Shown here in pieces: positions 35,401 through 45,808 of a stretch of DNA of 64,000 nt. The stretch's first letter is position 1. Each line of letters begins with the position of its first letter. The position numbers and the translations under genes are program-made. Origin of the DNA: Enoplolaimus lenunculus (taxonomy: Eukaryota; Nematoda; Enoplea; Enoplida; Thoracostomopsidae); NCBI GenBank assembly GCA_030248215.1, contig JASANG010003805.1, positions 280,279-344,278 on the forward strand, in the 5' to 3' direction. The notes beneath the pieces are model-generated. The model saw only the letters and a list, made by a program, of their open reading frames with translations, made no database searches and was not told the origin of the DNA.

Positions 35401-36432
35401 ATAACGATGCATGTACAAACATTGCCGAATGTACCCAGAATAAATATTAAACTGAAATTCAAATTGAAATATTTGTTACACTTTAATACAAATAAGTGCT
35501 CGCAGTGCGAACAGTTTTGAACTATAACTCCGCAGGCGTTGGGCGATTTGAAGGACCAAGTTTTTAACGGGAGAAAGTTTCACAAGTTTGGTATCGAAAC
35601 TAACAAAAACTGGTTATCTTTGCTTAATAGAACAGGTTGAAAACAACACGGAGGAAATCGAGAATTAAAAATATCGGCCATTGTTATTTTAAAAGGGCGT
35701 AACAGTAGATTAAGCGTATTCATAAGTCTAAGCCTAAGCCTAAGCGTTGCAAAAATGTGTTCCTAAGCCTAAGCCTAAGTCTAAGCAAAAAAAATGTAAT
35801 CTAGAATCTAAATCTACTTTTTATGGATCCACCAGAAACCTGGACGCCCCTTAAAGTAACGTGGGCCAAAATATCAATTTACAAGCTGTTTCCAAACTTT
35901 TCAAGGTAAGCTAAAGCGCGTGTTGACCCATGGCTTCTGAGCGGTGATGTCTACTTATCAATATTAAGTAGCAATTGAAAGTCTACCTGATGTACATAGC
36001 ACACATTGAATACACATTAGCTGGGCCCTTGTCAAGCTTTGTGGCATCTTCACTAAAAGGCATGGGGACTGAGCTATCCAGAAATTAAAAAATCTTAGGC
36101 TTAGTCTTAAGCTCAAGTACAAGCTTGGTTAGGCCTAAGATTGTTTTACGCTTGACTTAGGCTTAAGTTTAGGCTTAGACGTAGGGTCAGGCTTTCATTT
36201 GGGCTTAAGTTTACGTTTAGGTTTAGGTTTAGGTTTAGGTTTGGCTTTTTAAGCTCAGCTTTAGCAAGCAGACGCCAGTAGTTTGCATGAGCCATTACCT
36301 GTATATTGCAGTGGTTGAGTGCGAAAATGCAACCTGTAAACAGGAAGCACCGAGTTGATAGAATACATATTCGGTTAAGTTACTGCCGCCAGCTTCGAAC
36401 GCATAATCAGTTGTAGAACAATTAGCACCCAT
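28699..36432 (-). CDS. Class A peptide GPCR, neuromedin U/pyrokinin/CAPA receptor family, six exons, complete
   Basis: Minus-strand exons: 36432-36299, 35451-35318, 33525-33184, 31963-31652, 30071-29910, 29435-28699; 1821 nt, 606 residues, all phases consistent. The extracellular N-terminus, about 40 residues, has possible N-glycosylation sites at N4 and N18. TM1 includes LIFILGTFGNV. TM2 includes SVTNYYLLSLSVSDLLCLIL followed by GLPLELH, a stretch typical of this family. TM3 has the disulfide Cys at 112, SESTSYASV, and ERW at 136-138 in place of DRY. The likely disulfide partner is C208. The third intracellular loop is Gly/Pro/Ala-rich. TM6 is FFICWLPFHVQRL (from 314) and TM7 has NPILY at 372-376. 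The cytoplasmic tail of about 225 residues is long for the family. Such receptors couple amidated neuropeptides, mostly to Gq. The ligand cannot be read from sequence, and TRH-receptor-like assignment is a weaker alternative. Confidence 0.9.
29910..30071 (-). CDS. Peptide receptor exon 5: TM6 and extracellular loop 3
   Basis: 162 nt. Encodes AVVGVFFICWLPFHVQRLII, a loop with four acidic residues (TTDDDSRE), and VDFVYYIS leading into TM7. The donor is GTGAG. Confidence 0.93.
30404..30674 (+). mobile_element. TTAA-flanked, piggyBac-like MITE carrying a tRNA-like core (copy 1)
   Basis: Ends are TTAACCCCTTCTCACATTGA and GTGTGAGAAAGGGTTAA: inverted repeats inside TTAA on both sides, as piggyBac-type elements have. 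In the middle is a tRNA-like segment with an A box (TAGCTGAGTGGTGATGG), a CTCCCACT loop and a B box (GGAGTTCGAATCC). It lies in intron 4 of the peptide receptor. About 270 bp with no protein capacity, so it must move, if it does, with borrowed enzymes. Confidence 0.85.
31235..31487. repeat. TGAGTT-family MITE in peptide receptor intron 4
   Basis: CACTGTAAATTCCAATGAGT and CTCACTGAAATTTACAGTG ends, in the opposite sense to the copy at 3175. Confidence 0.87.
31652..31963 (-). CDS. Peptide receptor exon 4: TM5 and third intracellular loop
   Basis: 312 nt. TM5 is QYVLIHMGFWLFFVIPFSIM. The loop runs through RRTRRSG and a Gly/Pro/Ala/Thr-rich stretch to RSRRMVTWML, where TM6 begins. The acceptor is TTTCAAG and the donor GTGAGT. 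Confidence 0.92.
31981..32232. repeat. TGAGTT-family MITE in peptide receptor intron 3
   Basis: CACTGTAAATTACAATGAAT and CTCACTGAAATTTACAGTGT ends. It begins 18 bases from the acceptor of exon 4. Confidence 0.87.
32254..32640 (+). repeat. Two direct copies of a TATCACCAGTT-family half element
   Basis: CCCGTATGCTCAAATGTGTA from 32254 and CCCGTATTCTCAAAGGTGTA from 32454 each start a stretch of about 190 bases. They share ATGGCAGCTATCACCAG/ATGGCAACTGCCACCAG, CAGCAATGGGTGATATT/CAGCAATGCGTGATATT and GTGTCAATATTGA/GTGCCAATATTGA. A local tandem duplication, now diverged. Confidence 0.75.
32648..32846. repeat. GAGTCAAATTGACTC-family MITE in peptide receptor intron 3
   Basis: CACTGCAAAAATGGTCAGTC and CACCATTTTTTGCAGTG ends. 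Same length as the copy at 2934. Confidence 0.85.
33184..33525 (-). CDS. Peptide receptor exon 3: TM3-TM4 and extracellular loop 2
   Basis: 342 nt. Carries FVCKIRGFVSESTSYASVMT, ERWIAICYPF, and TM4 (VAIWILAFVFASPLTYFL). The donor GTATGC follows the codons for GRTIP. The frame stays open past the donor for a few codons, but splicing there restores DTEMCS in the next exon. Confidence 0.93.
33683..34578. repeat. CCGGAACC-family element split by a younger MITE
   Basis: GAGTGCAACCGGAATTATAA at the left and CCAACCGGAACCCGAATTTC with GGAAGCATCC at the right are degenerate family ends. The GAGTC MITE at 34129-34348 lies inside. Located in peptide receptor intron 2. Confidence 0.6.
34129..34348. repeat. 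GAGTCAAATTGACTC-family MITE in peptide receptor intron 2
   Basis: CACTGCTAAAACGGTGAGTC and CACCATTTTTTTGCAGTG ends, with a GAGTCGCTCAGCGAGTC palindrome at the centre. Confidence 0.85.
35011..35232. repeat. TATCACCAGTT-family MITE, full length
   Basis: GGGTCCATATTCTCAAATGC and ATAGCACCTATCACCAGTTA at the left are inverted at the right as TAGGTGCTACACACATTTGA and GAATACGGGCT. 222 bp, no coding capacity. Confidence 0.82.
35318..35451 (-). CDS. Peptide receptor exon 2: TM1-TM2
   Basis: 134 nt, phase 2 to phase 1, between an ATTTCAG acceptor and a GTAAGT donor. Encodes the conserved GN of TM1, the first intracellular loop (CNKSLHSVTNYY) and the LSVSD of TM2. Confidence 0.92.
35691..35872. repeat. 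TTAGGC element, GGACGCCCCTTAAAG subtype
   Basis: GGGCGTAACAGTAGATTAAG, then CTAAGCCTAAGCCTAAGCG arrays, then ACCTGGACGCCCCTTAAAGT with ACGTGGGCC. The same ends, inverted, occur at 47425. Located in peptide receptor intron 1. Confidence 0.75.
36095..36250 (+). repeat. TTAGGC/TTAGGTTT array
   Basis: CTTAGGCTTAGTCTTAAGCT and four copies of GTTTAG at 36219-36240. No clear ends. Confidence 0.6.
36299..36432 (-). CDS. Peptide receptor exon 1: start codon, ectodomain and start of TM1
   Basis: Encodes 44 residues beginning MGANCSTTDY and ending STTAIY, with two bases over. These join the T at 35451 to give Ser, so the protein reads AIYSLIFILGTFGNV, as invertebrate pyrokinin-type receptors do at this point. 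EYVFYQLG before TM1 also fits the family. The donor is GTAATG. The exon is 134 nt and was identified from phase and family pattern. Confidence 0.82.
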
Positions 36433-36721
36433 TGTTTTGATTATATTTAATTTTAGTTAATAAGCAACTAAATATAGGCCAATATTTTCAACGTGAGTAT
36501 AGCACCTATCACAAGTTAGCAATGAAAATTTTCAATGGATGAAAAGTGCGTCCAAAGGCTCTGAATTTTTGTTGATGCTACCGTAGCCAAAGTCTGGCTT
36601 GTAAAGCGAAATCTGATGTAAACTGCTGCATACGTTTTACTGTCAGCCCAGGTAAAATTAGGGTGTGTCGGAAACTTCAAAGGGTTCAAAAGCAACAGGA
36701 AAATCAGACGATGGGTGGGTT

Positions 36722-36976
36722 CACTGTAAATTTCCGCTGAGTTAATTTTGAATGAGTTGAATCACTCACCCTGAGTTAGGACCATCAGAACTCAAAATTC
36801 TGAGCTGATTCAACTCATTCTGATTTAATTAACCAACTCCTTCGGAATCAACTCAACTTAAAGTGGGAATCAACTCAAGCCTCAACTTAGAGTGAGTTAA
36901 TATTTACTGCTATTACCTTAGAAGTAACTAACTTTCCGTCTGAGTTGCGCAATAAAACTCATTAGAATTTATAGTG
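36722..36976. repeat. TGAGTT-family MITE
   Basis: CACTGTAAATTTCCGCTGAG and AGAATTTATAGTG ends. About 290 bases upstream of the peptide receptor start codon. Confidence 0.83.
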
Positions 36977-37261
36977 TTCGAACTTTTTGCAAGAACATAT
37001 TAGAGTGGGCCAACAAAATATTCTTAACAAAATTTATTTAATGTTGCTGAACAAATTTAGGGCAGGAGCAGGAGGTCGAAGATGCTCGTTCGAAGGGCGC
37101 TACCCTTCCTTCCGTAATTGCGGCCCTGCGTCAATGTCTGGTGACCACGAAGTTCTATATACCGGTTGAGATAGTGATAAAATTCGTTTCGTTCCTTCAG
37201 CAAAGAGCTTTCATAAGACCTTAAACCAAAACCAATTTTATCAAAATAGCAAAAATACGTT

Positions 37262-37398
37262 CGGGCCAATAGCCAGCGGGACAGGAATGGCTCAGCGCGC
37301 CCGAAAAAAATTTTAGCCTCCCTGAAAAGTTTTCAAACCCTTGTATGCCTTTTTAGAAATTTTTTTAGCCCTCCTATAAAGGTAGCCCGGCTACGGGT
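37262..37398. repeat. GGGCCCGTAGCC-family MITE
   Basis: CGGGCCAATAGCCAGCGGGA faces TAGCCCGGCTACGGG. The interior contains TTTTAGCCTCCC and CCCTTGTATGCC. Confidence 0.7.
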
Positions 37399-37552
37399 TT
37401 ATTCTGTCTTCGTGCGAAATTCTTTCGATAATTCCTATGAAATAAAGAATATATATACACTTTGTAAAACACTCTAGGTTTTGTGCTAAAATCATACTTA
37501 TGTTGTTGCATTTAGTTTTAGTATCTTATTAAAAACGGAAGCTAAGCTATTT

Positions 37553-37716
37553 CGGGCCCATTGCCGGAGGGTCACCATGTGGTCTTGACCTACCCTGGTA
37601 TAATTTAATCCCTGCTAGAAAATGTCAACCTTGCTTGTAAGTCATAGAAAACTATTGTATATCCTTCCTGAAACATGTTTAGCCCTCCTAGCAAGGTGAC
37701 CTGGCTATTGGCCTGG
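37553..37716. repeat. GGGCCCGTAGCC-family MITE
   Basis: CGGGCCCATTGCCGGAGGGT faces GGTGACCTGGCTATTGGCC. CTTGCTTGTAAGTCATAGAAA and TTAGCCCTCCTAGCAAGG inside match the other copies. Confidence 0.72.
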
Positions 37717-40700
37717 GCTGCTTTGTTAGCTCAATTTCGACACTTCAATATGTTTTCCTAAGTATAGCAACGTGTCAACAATACGAACTGTAGACAAAGG
37801 AAGCCTACAGCGGCTTAACCCCTTTAGAATATTACAAAACCTTACATCCTCCCTAGAAACCTTATACCTGTGTTTCTAAAAGTCGTGTGAAATTCTTGAG
37901 TTCCCCTACGGATATTTTCTCTTGCCTTCATTCTCACACGTTCAGCTGGAGGCTTCAAACAAGCTATACGGCATCAATTCTTCTAAACGACAAGAAGATG
38001 AGTCGAGTTGTTTTAAAAACTGTAAGGATATGGCTATAGATCCGCAATTCTTAATAGGTACCGCCACAAATTAGCGCTTGGAAGTAAAATTATACTAATG
38101 GGGCTTTTCCGACCTATTCCCTCCCCTAGAAATGCGAGCCAGGTACGTAAAATTCATTTTCCAAAGTAAATGTGGTTTACCTAGAATGCCTAAGGCCGTA
38201 ATGTTGCATTAACGCTTTTTAGCCTAAAGTCCTTATATGTGCGGCTTCTTAAAACAGACCTGTTAATGGTAATAAAATACACGGTTATATTTAACGAACC
38301 GTGATATTCTAGGTATGATAGCAGATAGTAGGCAAGAGATTTGTTTAGAAAGCCTTGGTGGCTATAGCGGTATACTAGTCAGCCGGATTTGCGCAATGCG
38401 TAAAAGTTAGCGAATACACAACAATCTGCATGCAATGTTTCTTTTCATAGAACAATAACGTTTTTGTTGCAAGAAAATATCGTAAACAAAGTAATGCTGG
38501 AAGGTTGCCCAAATTACGTATTTGACGAATTACAGCTTTAATTTTATATAGTTAAAAGCTCTAATGTGCCAAAGTTTCGTGAACAGATGTAATTTCAAGC
38601 TACGATTTAAACACAAAATCTGCGGAGAGAGGTGCTTGTCATTCCGACTCATACAGATTTAAGCTCTTGCTCTAGCTGCGTTGGACCTTACGGGAATATT
38701 ATATACGAGTGGGCATCAGAACTGCACGCTACCCACGGGTACGCGCGGGTACCCGCGGATAACGCGCGTGCAGGTAAAAAAATTTGACGCGCGTATACCC
38801 GCCGCAAATGAATTTCAAAGCGCTGGTGAAAAGTTGTGATTCTTTATCCGCCTAAAATTTTCAAAAAAACGGCAAACAGCTGTTTAAAGTACATAGCTAG
38901 TATCCGTCATAAATAAAGCAGGTTGCTAAGATTATGATACTGGCTGAATTAGGCCCATACACGCGGGAATATTTTTCACATACATTTCGACGGAAATTTT
39001 GGAGTACGGCTTATCATATAGCTTTTGGAGTACAGCTTATCATATATCATTAAGAGACATTCTACACTGTTTCTATATAGATTATGTTTTTCTTTGGCTT
39101 CGAACAGCTTGTTCACACGGTTTTCTGAATGAAATCTTAAGACAAATTGTTTTCAAAGTTACTAATAAAGAGTTTTTGTAACTTAAATCGAGTGACTAAA
39201 CATCTATACACTGTAAAATTACACAACTGTATTGAACACAGAAGAAAACAAGAGCGGTGAACGGCGGCTAGTAATCTTACCCACTTACACCTCAGATGGA
39301 CACATGCGTATGAATTTACTGTACACTGGGCATTATTTCATGCAACTACATAATTTATGCTGAGTTGCTCATGGTAAATTTTTTGTGGGATTTGGCTAAA
39401 GATAGTAATGGAAAAGTTTTTCTGTTAAAACCAAGCAAGGATATTGATTTGAATAACATCTCTAACCAAAAATATGATATTTTGCTGTTCAAATATTTAA
39501 TATAATCTTACAGAAAATAACATAGCTAATCGCTACGTTGGGAATATAACAATTATTGATTACAATAATGATTTCTTCTAATTACCTTAAAATCAATTTG
39601 CGTCAGCTGTGAGTTCCACTGGAGAATAATTAAAACTTTTACAGTTTCAATTTTGTTTGATAAATGCGGTATTTTCTTGAGAACAGGTCTAATGAATCAG
39701 ATAATCAGAGAAGTGACTAGGATTTCATTTCGTAAAGGTATAACTTTTAAACAACTCGACAGCCAGACGAGAATACCATTTGACTTCGGGCCCATAGGTT
39801 AAATTTAACAATCTGTAATATCGTCTCCAAATTTTTACATTCATAACATTATTTCGATAGGTATATATATTTTATGCATAGACTCCTTAAATATTGCCCC
39901 GCAAAAATTTGAGTCATTTGAAAAAACGGTCTGCTACTAATGAGTGTCCTTATGGTATTTAAGCTAAAATCAAAAAATAAAAACTGCTATAACTACTTTA
40001 GGTGCAGTAATTAACTGTAAAGTGCGTAAATTATTTATAATCGTAGACTAAATGTCCTACGGCATGCGTCTAAATCTGTCATTACACCGATATTGTCGTA
40101 GTTAGTTTTGTCAAACAGTTCCTGATTTGTACAAGCAATGTGTATTGTGACCACGGGTGTATTTAGCTAGACTCATGGCCCATATTTTCAAATATGTATA
40201 GTAACTATTATCAGTTAGTAATAGGTTTTTAAACTCACTAACCATTAAAGATTACGTAACCACAGGAATAAAAAAGAAGCTAAGTTTAAAGCTTATTATG
40301 CTGTGGTTTAGGTTAGGTTTAAGCTTAGGAATAAAAATAAGGCATGGAAGTAAATTTGAACGTAACCTGTAGTACATCGATCAACCTGGCACTAAACCTT
40401 AGTTTTTAAGAATTTAAGCTGAATATTTTTAATATTGCTTTCATTCAAATGTTATATATAATATGCTTGTAGGTATGTGTTTACAAAAAACTATATAAAA
40501 TTAAACAAAAAATTGCCTTCAATTCAGAATAATTAAATCTCTACGGATATTTAGTGTGCTGAAAACCGTTCACTTAGACTCGAAAAATAAACTATTTTAG
40601 TCAAATTTTCTAAATTTCAAAAACCACTAAAAATTCTAATAAACACAAATGACTGGTTCAATAACTGGTATAATCCTAAAAGTTTGTCTGAAACTTGACA

Positions 40701-42535
40701 TATTTGTGACAATTGTGGTCTTAAATTGATTAAATTAAGTTATTTTGAAAATGTTCCTTGTCTAGACAATTGGTTGAAGTGCGAATGTGACACGATTTTA
40801 AACACGTCTTCGATTATGTAGCCAGATTGTGACCGGGGGGTTTATTAATCCACGTTAAGACAGTTTTTATACCCCTTAGAAAAGTTTTAGCACCGCTTAA
40901 TAAGCCAGATAAAATTTCCTCATGCTCCATTTGTATTTGTTGCCTCACATTGATATTTGCTGACCTGTGTGACATTTAAGCATGAAGCATGAACCTTGAC
41001 TGTCTGTGACTGGAGGATTTTGGATCCAACAACCATATTCTCAAATGTGTATGGCATCTATTAAACAGTTGGTGATTGACCTTGTTACTAGTCTGAGCTG
41101 GTGCACAGCTTTAGTGACAAATATCCTTCTTCCAAATCAAAAAAGGGGTCATTTTGAATGCGTATAACCTTAAATTTGAATATTTTATCATAATTATTTT
41201 AGAATATGGTTCAAAATTATAGATCTTTAAACAATATTTATGTTTCGGAGTTTATCGTATTTATAACTCAATATAATAACTTTTTAAATATTAATGGTGC
41301 TTTTATGAAATCTTACTTAAGTATTATACTTAGGATCTGTTTAGGTAGTTACTCAAGTCATAATTCTAGTAAATACTTAACTTTTTGGACAAAAACAAAG
41401 TATTGCATATTATAGGTTAGCGCCATAACAAAGAAGGCATAGGTTTCCGTATGCGAAACAAGTTCCATGGGTTTACTACAATCGTTATTTAAGCAATTAG
41501 AGTATGCCACAATTGTTAGTCTGTAACTAATTAAAGTCGATGAGCGAATTAGGTATTTCCTTAACCTTAAACACGTGTTTCAGAAACGATAAATTGTTTA
41601 AGTAATTGCTTAGAAAATACTTATGTACAAAGTCAAACTTAAGTAGAAAATCAGCTTTACGGTTTTGGCAAGATACCTAAAATTTACTACTACATTACCG
41701 CTGGTCTATGATAATTTTGGGGTCTCTAGACTGGGAAATAGGAACACTGGGAAACTTAGAAACAGTAAGGCTTAGGCTTAGGTTTATGCGGTCTATGTAA
41801 AAATCAGGGGCGGAACGTTTTTCTGTGGGTCTGCAATATAGTATGCTTAAGATGTAGACTATTTTTTGCTTGGCTTATGCTTTGGCTTAGGATTAGGCTT
41901 AGGCTTCGGCTTATGCTTAGGAATATGCTTCTATCACTGTTCTGCCCCTGTTCTTTACATTGGCCGGCTTATGCTATTCTGTTTTAGACTTACGCTTAGA
42001 CTGCCACTTATATTTGGCTTAGAGGGCACTCCTTTATAGCAAACGTTAGATTTAGCATTTAATATTAAGAAAAAGCTATTTTTTAAAACAGCAAATTATA
42101 TTTCCTTTGCAAAATATTAGAAAAGAATTAGCCATCAATTTCCGATTACTAACATTTAGAATGCAGCACAAACTGCTGCCAAAATACGCCAAACACAGAT
42201 AAGTGATTAAATAATTTCCAGGTAATTGTAGTAATTTAACTTTAGGTTGTAAGATTAATAATTTTCCGAATTGCAATTTGCTCAAGGTTGATCGTTGACA
42301 ATATTTTATAATTAAAACGCATACTGCTAATCTTAGAAACTAGCAACTGTAGATCTATTTGCATTTAGATTAGTTTTCGAAATAGTACCGCTAGATTGAA
42401 AACATATTTTGAGGTTGGCCCTTACCGTAATTGTTTACTCAGACTATTTTTGCCCAAGACAGGCTCAGCTGTGTATTACACTTATGCTTAATGTTTATAT
42501 TTTCAACTTTAACATTAAGCTTTTCTGCGTACTGT
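37717..42535. other. Gene-poor stretch
   Basis: No gene seen; frames are at most 69 codons. It holds a GGGTACCCGCGGGTA palindromic patch (38715-38810), TATCACCAGTT-family traces (40177-40250, 41031-41100), a degenerate ACTTAAGT zone (41310-41690) and a TTAGGC element (41755-41965). The rest is AT-rich and unassigned. Confidence 0.5.
41755..41965. repeat. TTAGGC element
   Basis: AATCAGGGGCGGAACGTTTT and TTTTGCTTGGCTTATGC, then GGCTTAGGCTTCGGC, then CTGTTCTGCCCCTGTTCTTT and ACATTGGCC. Inverse of the copies at 54468 and 51665. Confidence 0.78.
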
Positions 42536-42964
42536 GTGACCGAATAAGAGGGGGTCATAAGAGGGGGTCACCATTTTGAGTCTCAATCAATAGGAGTCCG
42601 TATGCCTAATAAGAGTATGAAGGCGGATGGAGCCTCTAAATGCTAATTAAACTCCATAAATGTCAATTATCACTAATTGTAGCGCATAAATGACTCCAGA
42701 ACCAAATAAAGTTCAGTTTAGAACTTTAAAGCATACTTTCTTAAGTTTTGAAAGTACTTTCGTAAGTAACCTTGTATTGTCGCTCAAGCTTTTGATACAA
42801 GAAAAATAAAAATTAATTCAACGGATAGATGCAATACCGAATATATATCAGTAACGAATGGCGGCGGCGGACGGGTTAAAAATAAACAACAGTCCGTAAC
42901 CGAATAGCAGGGATACCATCTATAGAGGCCAAATAAATATCAGTCCCTCTTTTATTCGGCTCAC
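42536..42964. repeat. GAATAAGAGGGGG-family element
   Basis: GTGACCGAATAAGAGGGGGT faces CAGTCCCTCTTTTATTCGG with CTCAC. CAATAGGAGTCCGTATGCCT and AATTATCACTAATTGTAGCG are shared with the copy at 44209. This one is about twice as long. Confidence 0.75.
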
Positions 42965-43454
42965 TACAGTAGAAGATTTTATTTGATGCTATAAGATTGC
43001 TAATACGTATGGTCCCAAAGCCGCAACGGCGCCAGGTGGCTCTACGTTTATTTGAAACAAAAGTTGCCAAAAGCAGAAAAAGTTTAGAACATCGCTTATA
43101 AAGGTCAGATAAAATCTTTGTATGAAACTATTAAAATTCGTAGACCTCTGCTAGCTACTGATAGCAGGCAACTGGAAAAATCGCAGCTTTTGGCTTAAAC
43201 ATAGCATAATGTTTAGGGCATAGACTTAGTCGTAGGCGTAGCTGCTGGAGAATTCTGGGCCATAGGTACGCCAAAATTCAGCGGTACAGGCCGCAGTGTC
43301 TGAAGGGTATATAAGAAATGTTAATCAGATAAAATTAAATTTAGCCGATCATGTAAGGTTTCGCAATTTTTAATAACGCTACAAGTAGCTCTTATGACGC
43401 GACATTTAGATGAACAAATAGTATACGGGTAAAACAATCTAGTAAATCCAACGA

Positions 43455-43522
43455 CTATAAATAACTATATGTATATATAGATATATACATATATATCTAT
43501 ATATATAAATATATATATCATA
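43455..43522. repeat. AT-rich palindromic microsatellite
   Basis: TATATATAGATATATACATA and ATATATCTATATATATAAAT form several overlapping self-complementary runs. Confidence 0.75.
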
Positions 43523-43688
43523 TTTTGCCTTCCTCTCAAATTTTGCCCCCTCTCTCTCGGAATATTTTAGCCCCAATTATTAGCTTGTTATTTCAACAGC
43601 ATCCATTCATAAAAATTGTTTTACACCCCATTACATTGCTATGAGCTGAACTACGGAATTGGATGGATCCCATCGGGAGTGGGGTTTG

Positions 43689-43853
43689 TGACAAACATTA
43701 GCATTTGAAACCAAGAAAATGTGGCAAACATTAGCATTTGAAACCAAGAAAATGTGGCAAACATTAGCATTTGAAACCAAGAAAATGTGGCAAACATTAG
43801 CATTTGAAACCAAGAAAATGTGGCAAACATTAGCATTTGAAACCAAGAAAATG
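43689..43853 (+). repeat. Minisatellite, 33 bp x 5
   Basis: Units start at 43689, 43722, 43755, 43788 and 43821, each TGGCAAACATTAGCATTTGA plus AACCAAGAAAATG. Units 2-5 are identical and unit 1 differs by one base. Because 33 is divisible by three, the minus strand stays open with an 11-residue repeat. No sign that it is translated. Confidence 0.92.
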
Positions 43854-44148
43854 TTCGGTACTGTTTCGAAATGAATTTTTTTAAACATTTATTTTCAAGC
43901 CTACCAGAAAAACATTGCTAAATTTATCACTTTGTCGGCGTGTGTGAATTTTTTGGGTAAAGTTTGTATTCTAAGCTAAGTGTTGTATTTCATTTTAGCT
44001 GCCGGTTAGTGAAAACCAACGTATCGAATTGGAATCAAAAAATTCGGATTTATAGCGAAACATTTCACAATATTTTTACAATGAACTAATTCTGTGGGTA
44101 AACAATATTTCGCATTAATCAATGATTACTTATTCGTTTGATAGGAAT

Positions 44149-44613
44149 ACTGTAAATTCCGATTAGCTGAATAATCAACCCAGAGAGTGAATTAGTCAAT
44201 TTACTGTAGTGACCCGAATAAGAGGGGGTCCCCATTTTGAGTCCCAATCAATAGGAGTCCGTATCCCTAATAAGAGTGCGCAATCAGGTAGTCCCTAAAC
44301 TCTAATTAGAGTCCATAAATGTCAATTATCCCTAATTATAGCGCATAAATGGCTCCAGGCCAAACATATCGCTCAAGTTTTTGATATCAGTCCCCCCTTA
44401 TTCGGGTAACTATAGTATGGTAATTTCTGAGTTAATAATAGAAAACATCAACTCGCTCTGAGTCGATTGAATTCCGTGCGACCAGATTAATTAACTCAGA
44501 ATGAGTGCAATTAATTCAGAAGTCTATGTTCTGAACGACCTAATTCAGAGCTTAGGCTTCTGAGTGGATAAAAATCATTCTGAGTTAACATCAACTCACT
44601 AAAATTTACAGTG
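44149..44613. repeat. TGAGTT-family MITE interrupted by another element
   Basis: TACTGTAAATTCCGATTAGC at the left and CTCACTAAAATTTACAGTG at the right are the family ends. The span is about 200 bases longer than usual because of the insertion at 44209-44410. Confidence 0.8.
44209..44410. repeat. GAATAAGAGGGGG-family element nested in a TGAGTT MITE
   Basis: GTGACCCGAATAAGAGGGGG faces CCCCCCTTATTCGGGTAAC. CTGTA/TATAG and AGTA-like bases flank it, so a short target duplication is possible but not certain. Confidence 0.8.
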
Positions 44614-45617
44614 AAAATAGATTGCTGTCTTGTGAAACACGATTGTCAGGTATTTACCTGAAAATCGACATAATGTAGTCAGTCAATAGTTGCACTTTTG
44701 AAAATAAAAAATTATCCACAGAATTTCTAGTTTACTCTGAACCTAAATTTGCCATAGTCTAAACTCGACTCAACAGTATCGTAACCTGAAAAGCAAACAT
44801 TAAAAACTTCCTAAACATTTTTGCCAGTTTATCTGCGAGCAGTAAACCTAAAATTTGTAATTTGAGCTAATTTTCAGGCAGCCTAAAGATGTTATAAGAC
44901 AGTCGCGCAATTGTAATAGTGTCGGAAATTAATACTTCCGCTATTCGCAATTGGTTCGCTTCAAACTGCGTCTATATCCGCAAGCTAAACTTGCTACTTT
45001 ATATTCTGTACTCATTAATACTTATTTGTTTTTCTTGTGTTTCATATCTTCCCTATTCGACTCACAGGGCACAGGGATTACGCTTCCACGTCAAAAATAT
45101 TTATGCGATAAAATGGTAATGTCCCTCTCTACTTTACTATTATTCCCCGCAGGCAAATAATGACATATATAGCATACAGTAAAAATTGCGTTTCATATCA
45201 TTGGCCAGCCCATATCGTCAGAAATTTATGGATCCGCCGCTGGATATCTTTAAACGAAATCATAAATTCTATATCAATAATGTTGACTATTGCTGAAAGC
45301 AAGAATTGTAAAATGGACTTGCTAAATCTGTTCTGCCTGATATCAATTCAGGTGCACGCGAATCCGCCAACTGCATAAGTACTGTTCTAGTCCTCACTAT
45401 ATTTCGTGGGAGCATCTCAGTAATAAGCTAAAATAGATGCTTGCTAAGGGATTACAACTAATTTATCGCACCCTACTGGTCAAAACTTAAATATCGGTCG
45501 TTTTTGCTTAAAAACGTTCTTACTTAAAGTTATACCCTACAATATGAAAATGATAATTTTAAAATAAAGCTTGTTTCTTATAATGCATAGTTTTTAGTTT
45601 AGGCCAATGCTAGTTTG
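44614..45617. other. Unassigned AT-rich spacer
   Basis: Three overlapping plus frames of 66-72 codons (44919-45378) have no familiar motif or clear splice structure. Nothing else seen. Confidence 0.4.
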
Positions 45618-45808
45618 TGGCAGTAACAGTAGTATAAACATATTCCTAAACGTAAGCCTAAACCTAGCGTAAAGTCTTCGCATAAGCCTCTAACTAAGCC
45701 TAGGCGTAAACCTAAGCCTAAGCAAAAAATTAGTCTAAAGCTTGTGCTCAATCTATTGGAGTTCTGTGTACATACGTAGATATGGCGTTCAAAGTAACAC
45801 AGGCCGGT
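45618..45808. repeat. TTAGGC element
   Basis: GGCAGTAACAGTAGTATAAA, CGTAAGCCTAAACCTAGCG, CTAAGCCTAAGCAAAAAATT and the AGTCTAAAGCTTGTGCTCAA motif, with ACACAGGCC at the end. Confidence 0.72.

Noticed and set aside
43689-43853. CRISPR-like array
   Set aside because: Direct repeats abut with no spacers, and the DNA is eukaryotic.
43631-43888. Minus-strand frame of 11-residue repeats
   Set aside because: Produced by a 33-bp minisatellite; no homology or flanking gene structure.
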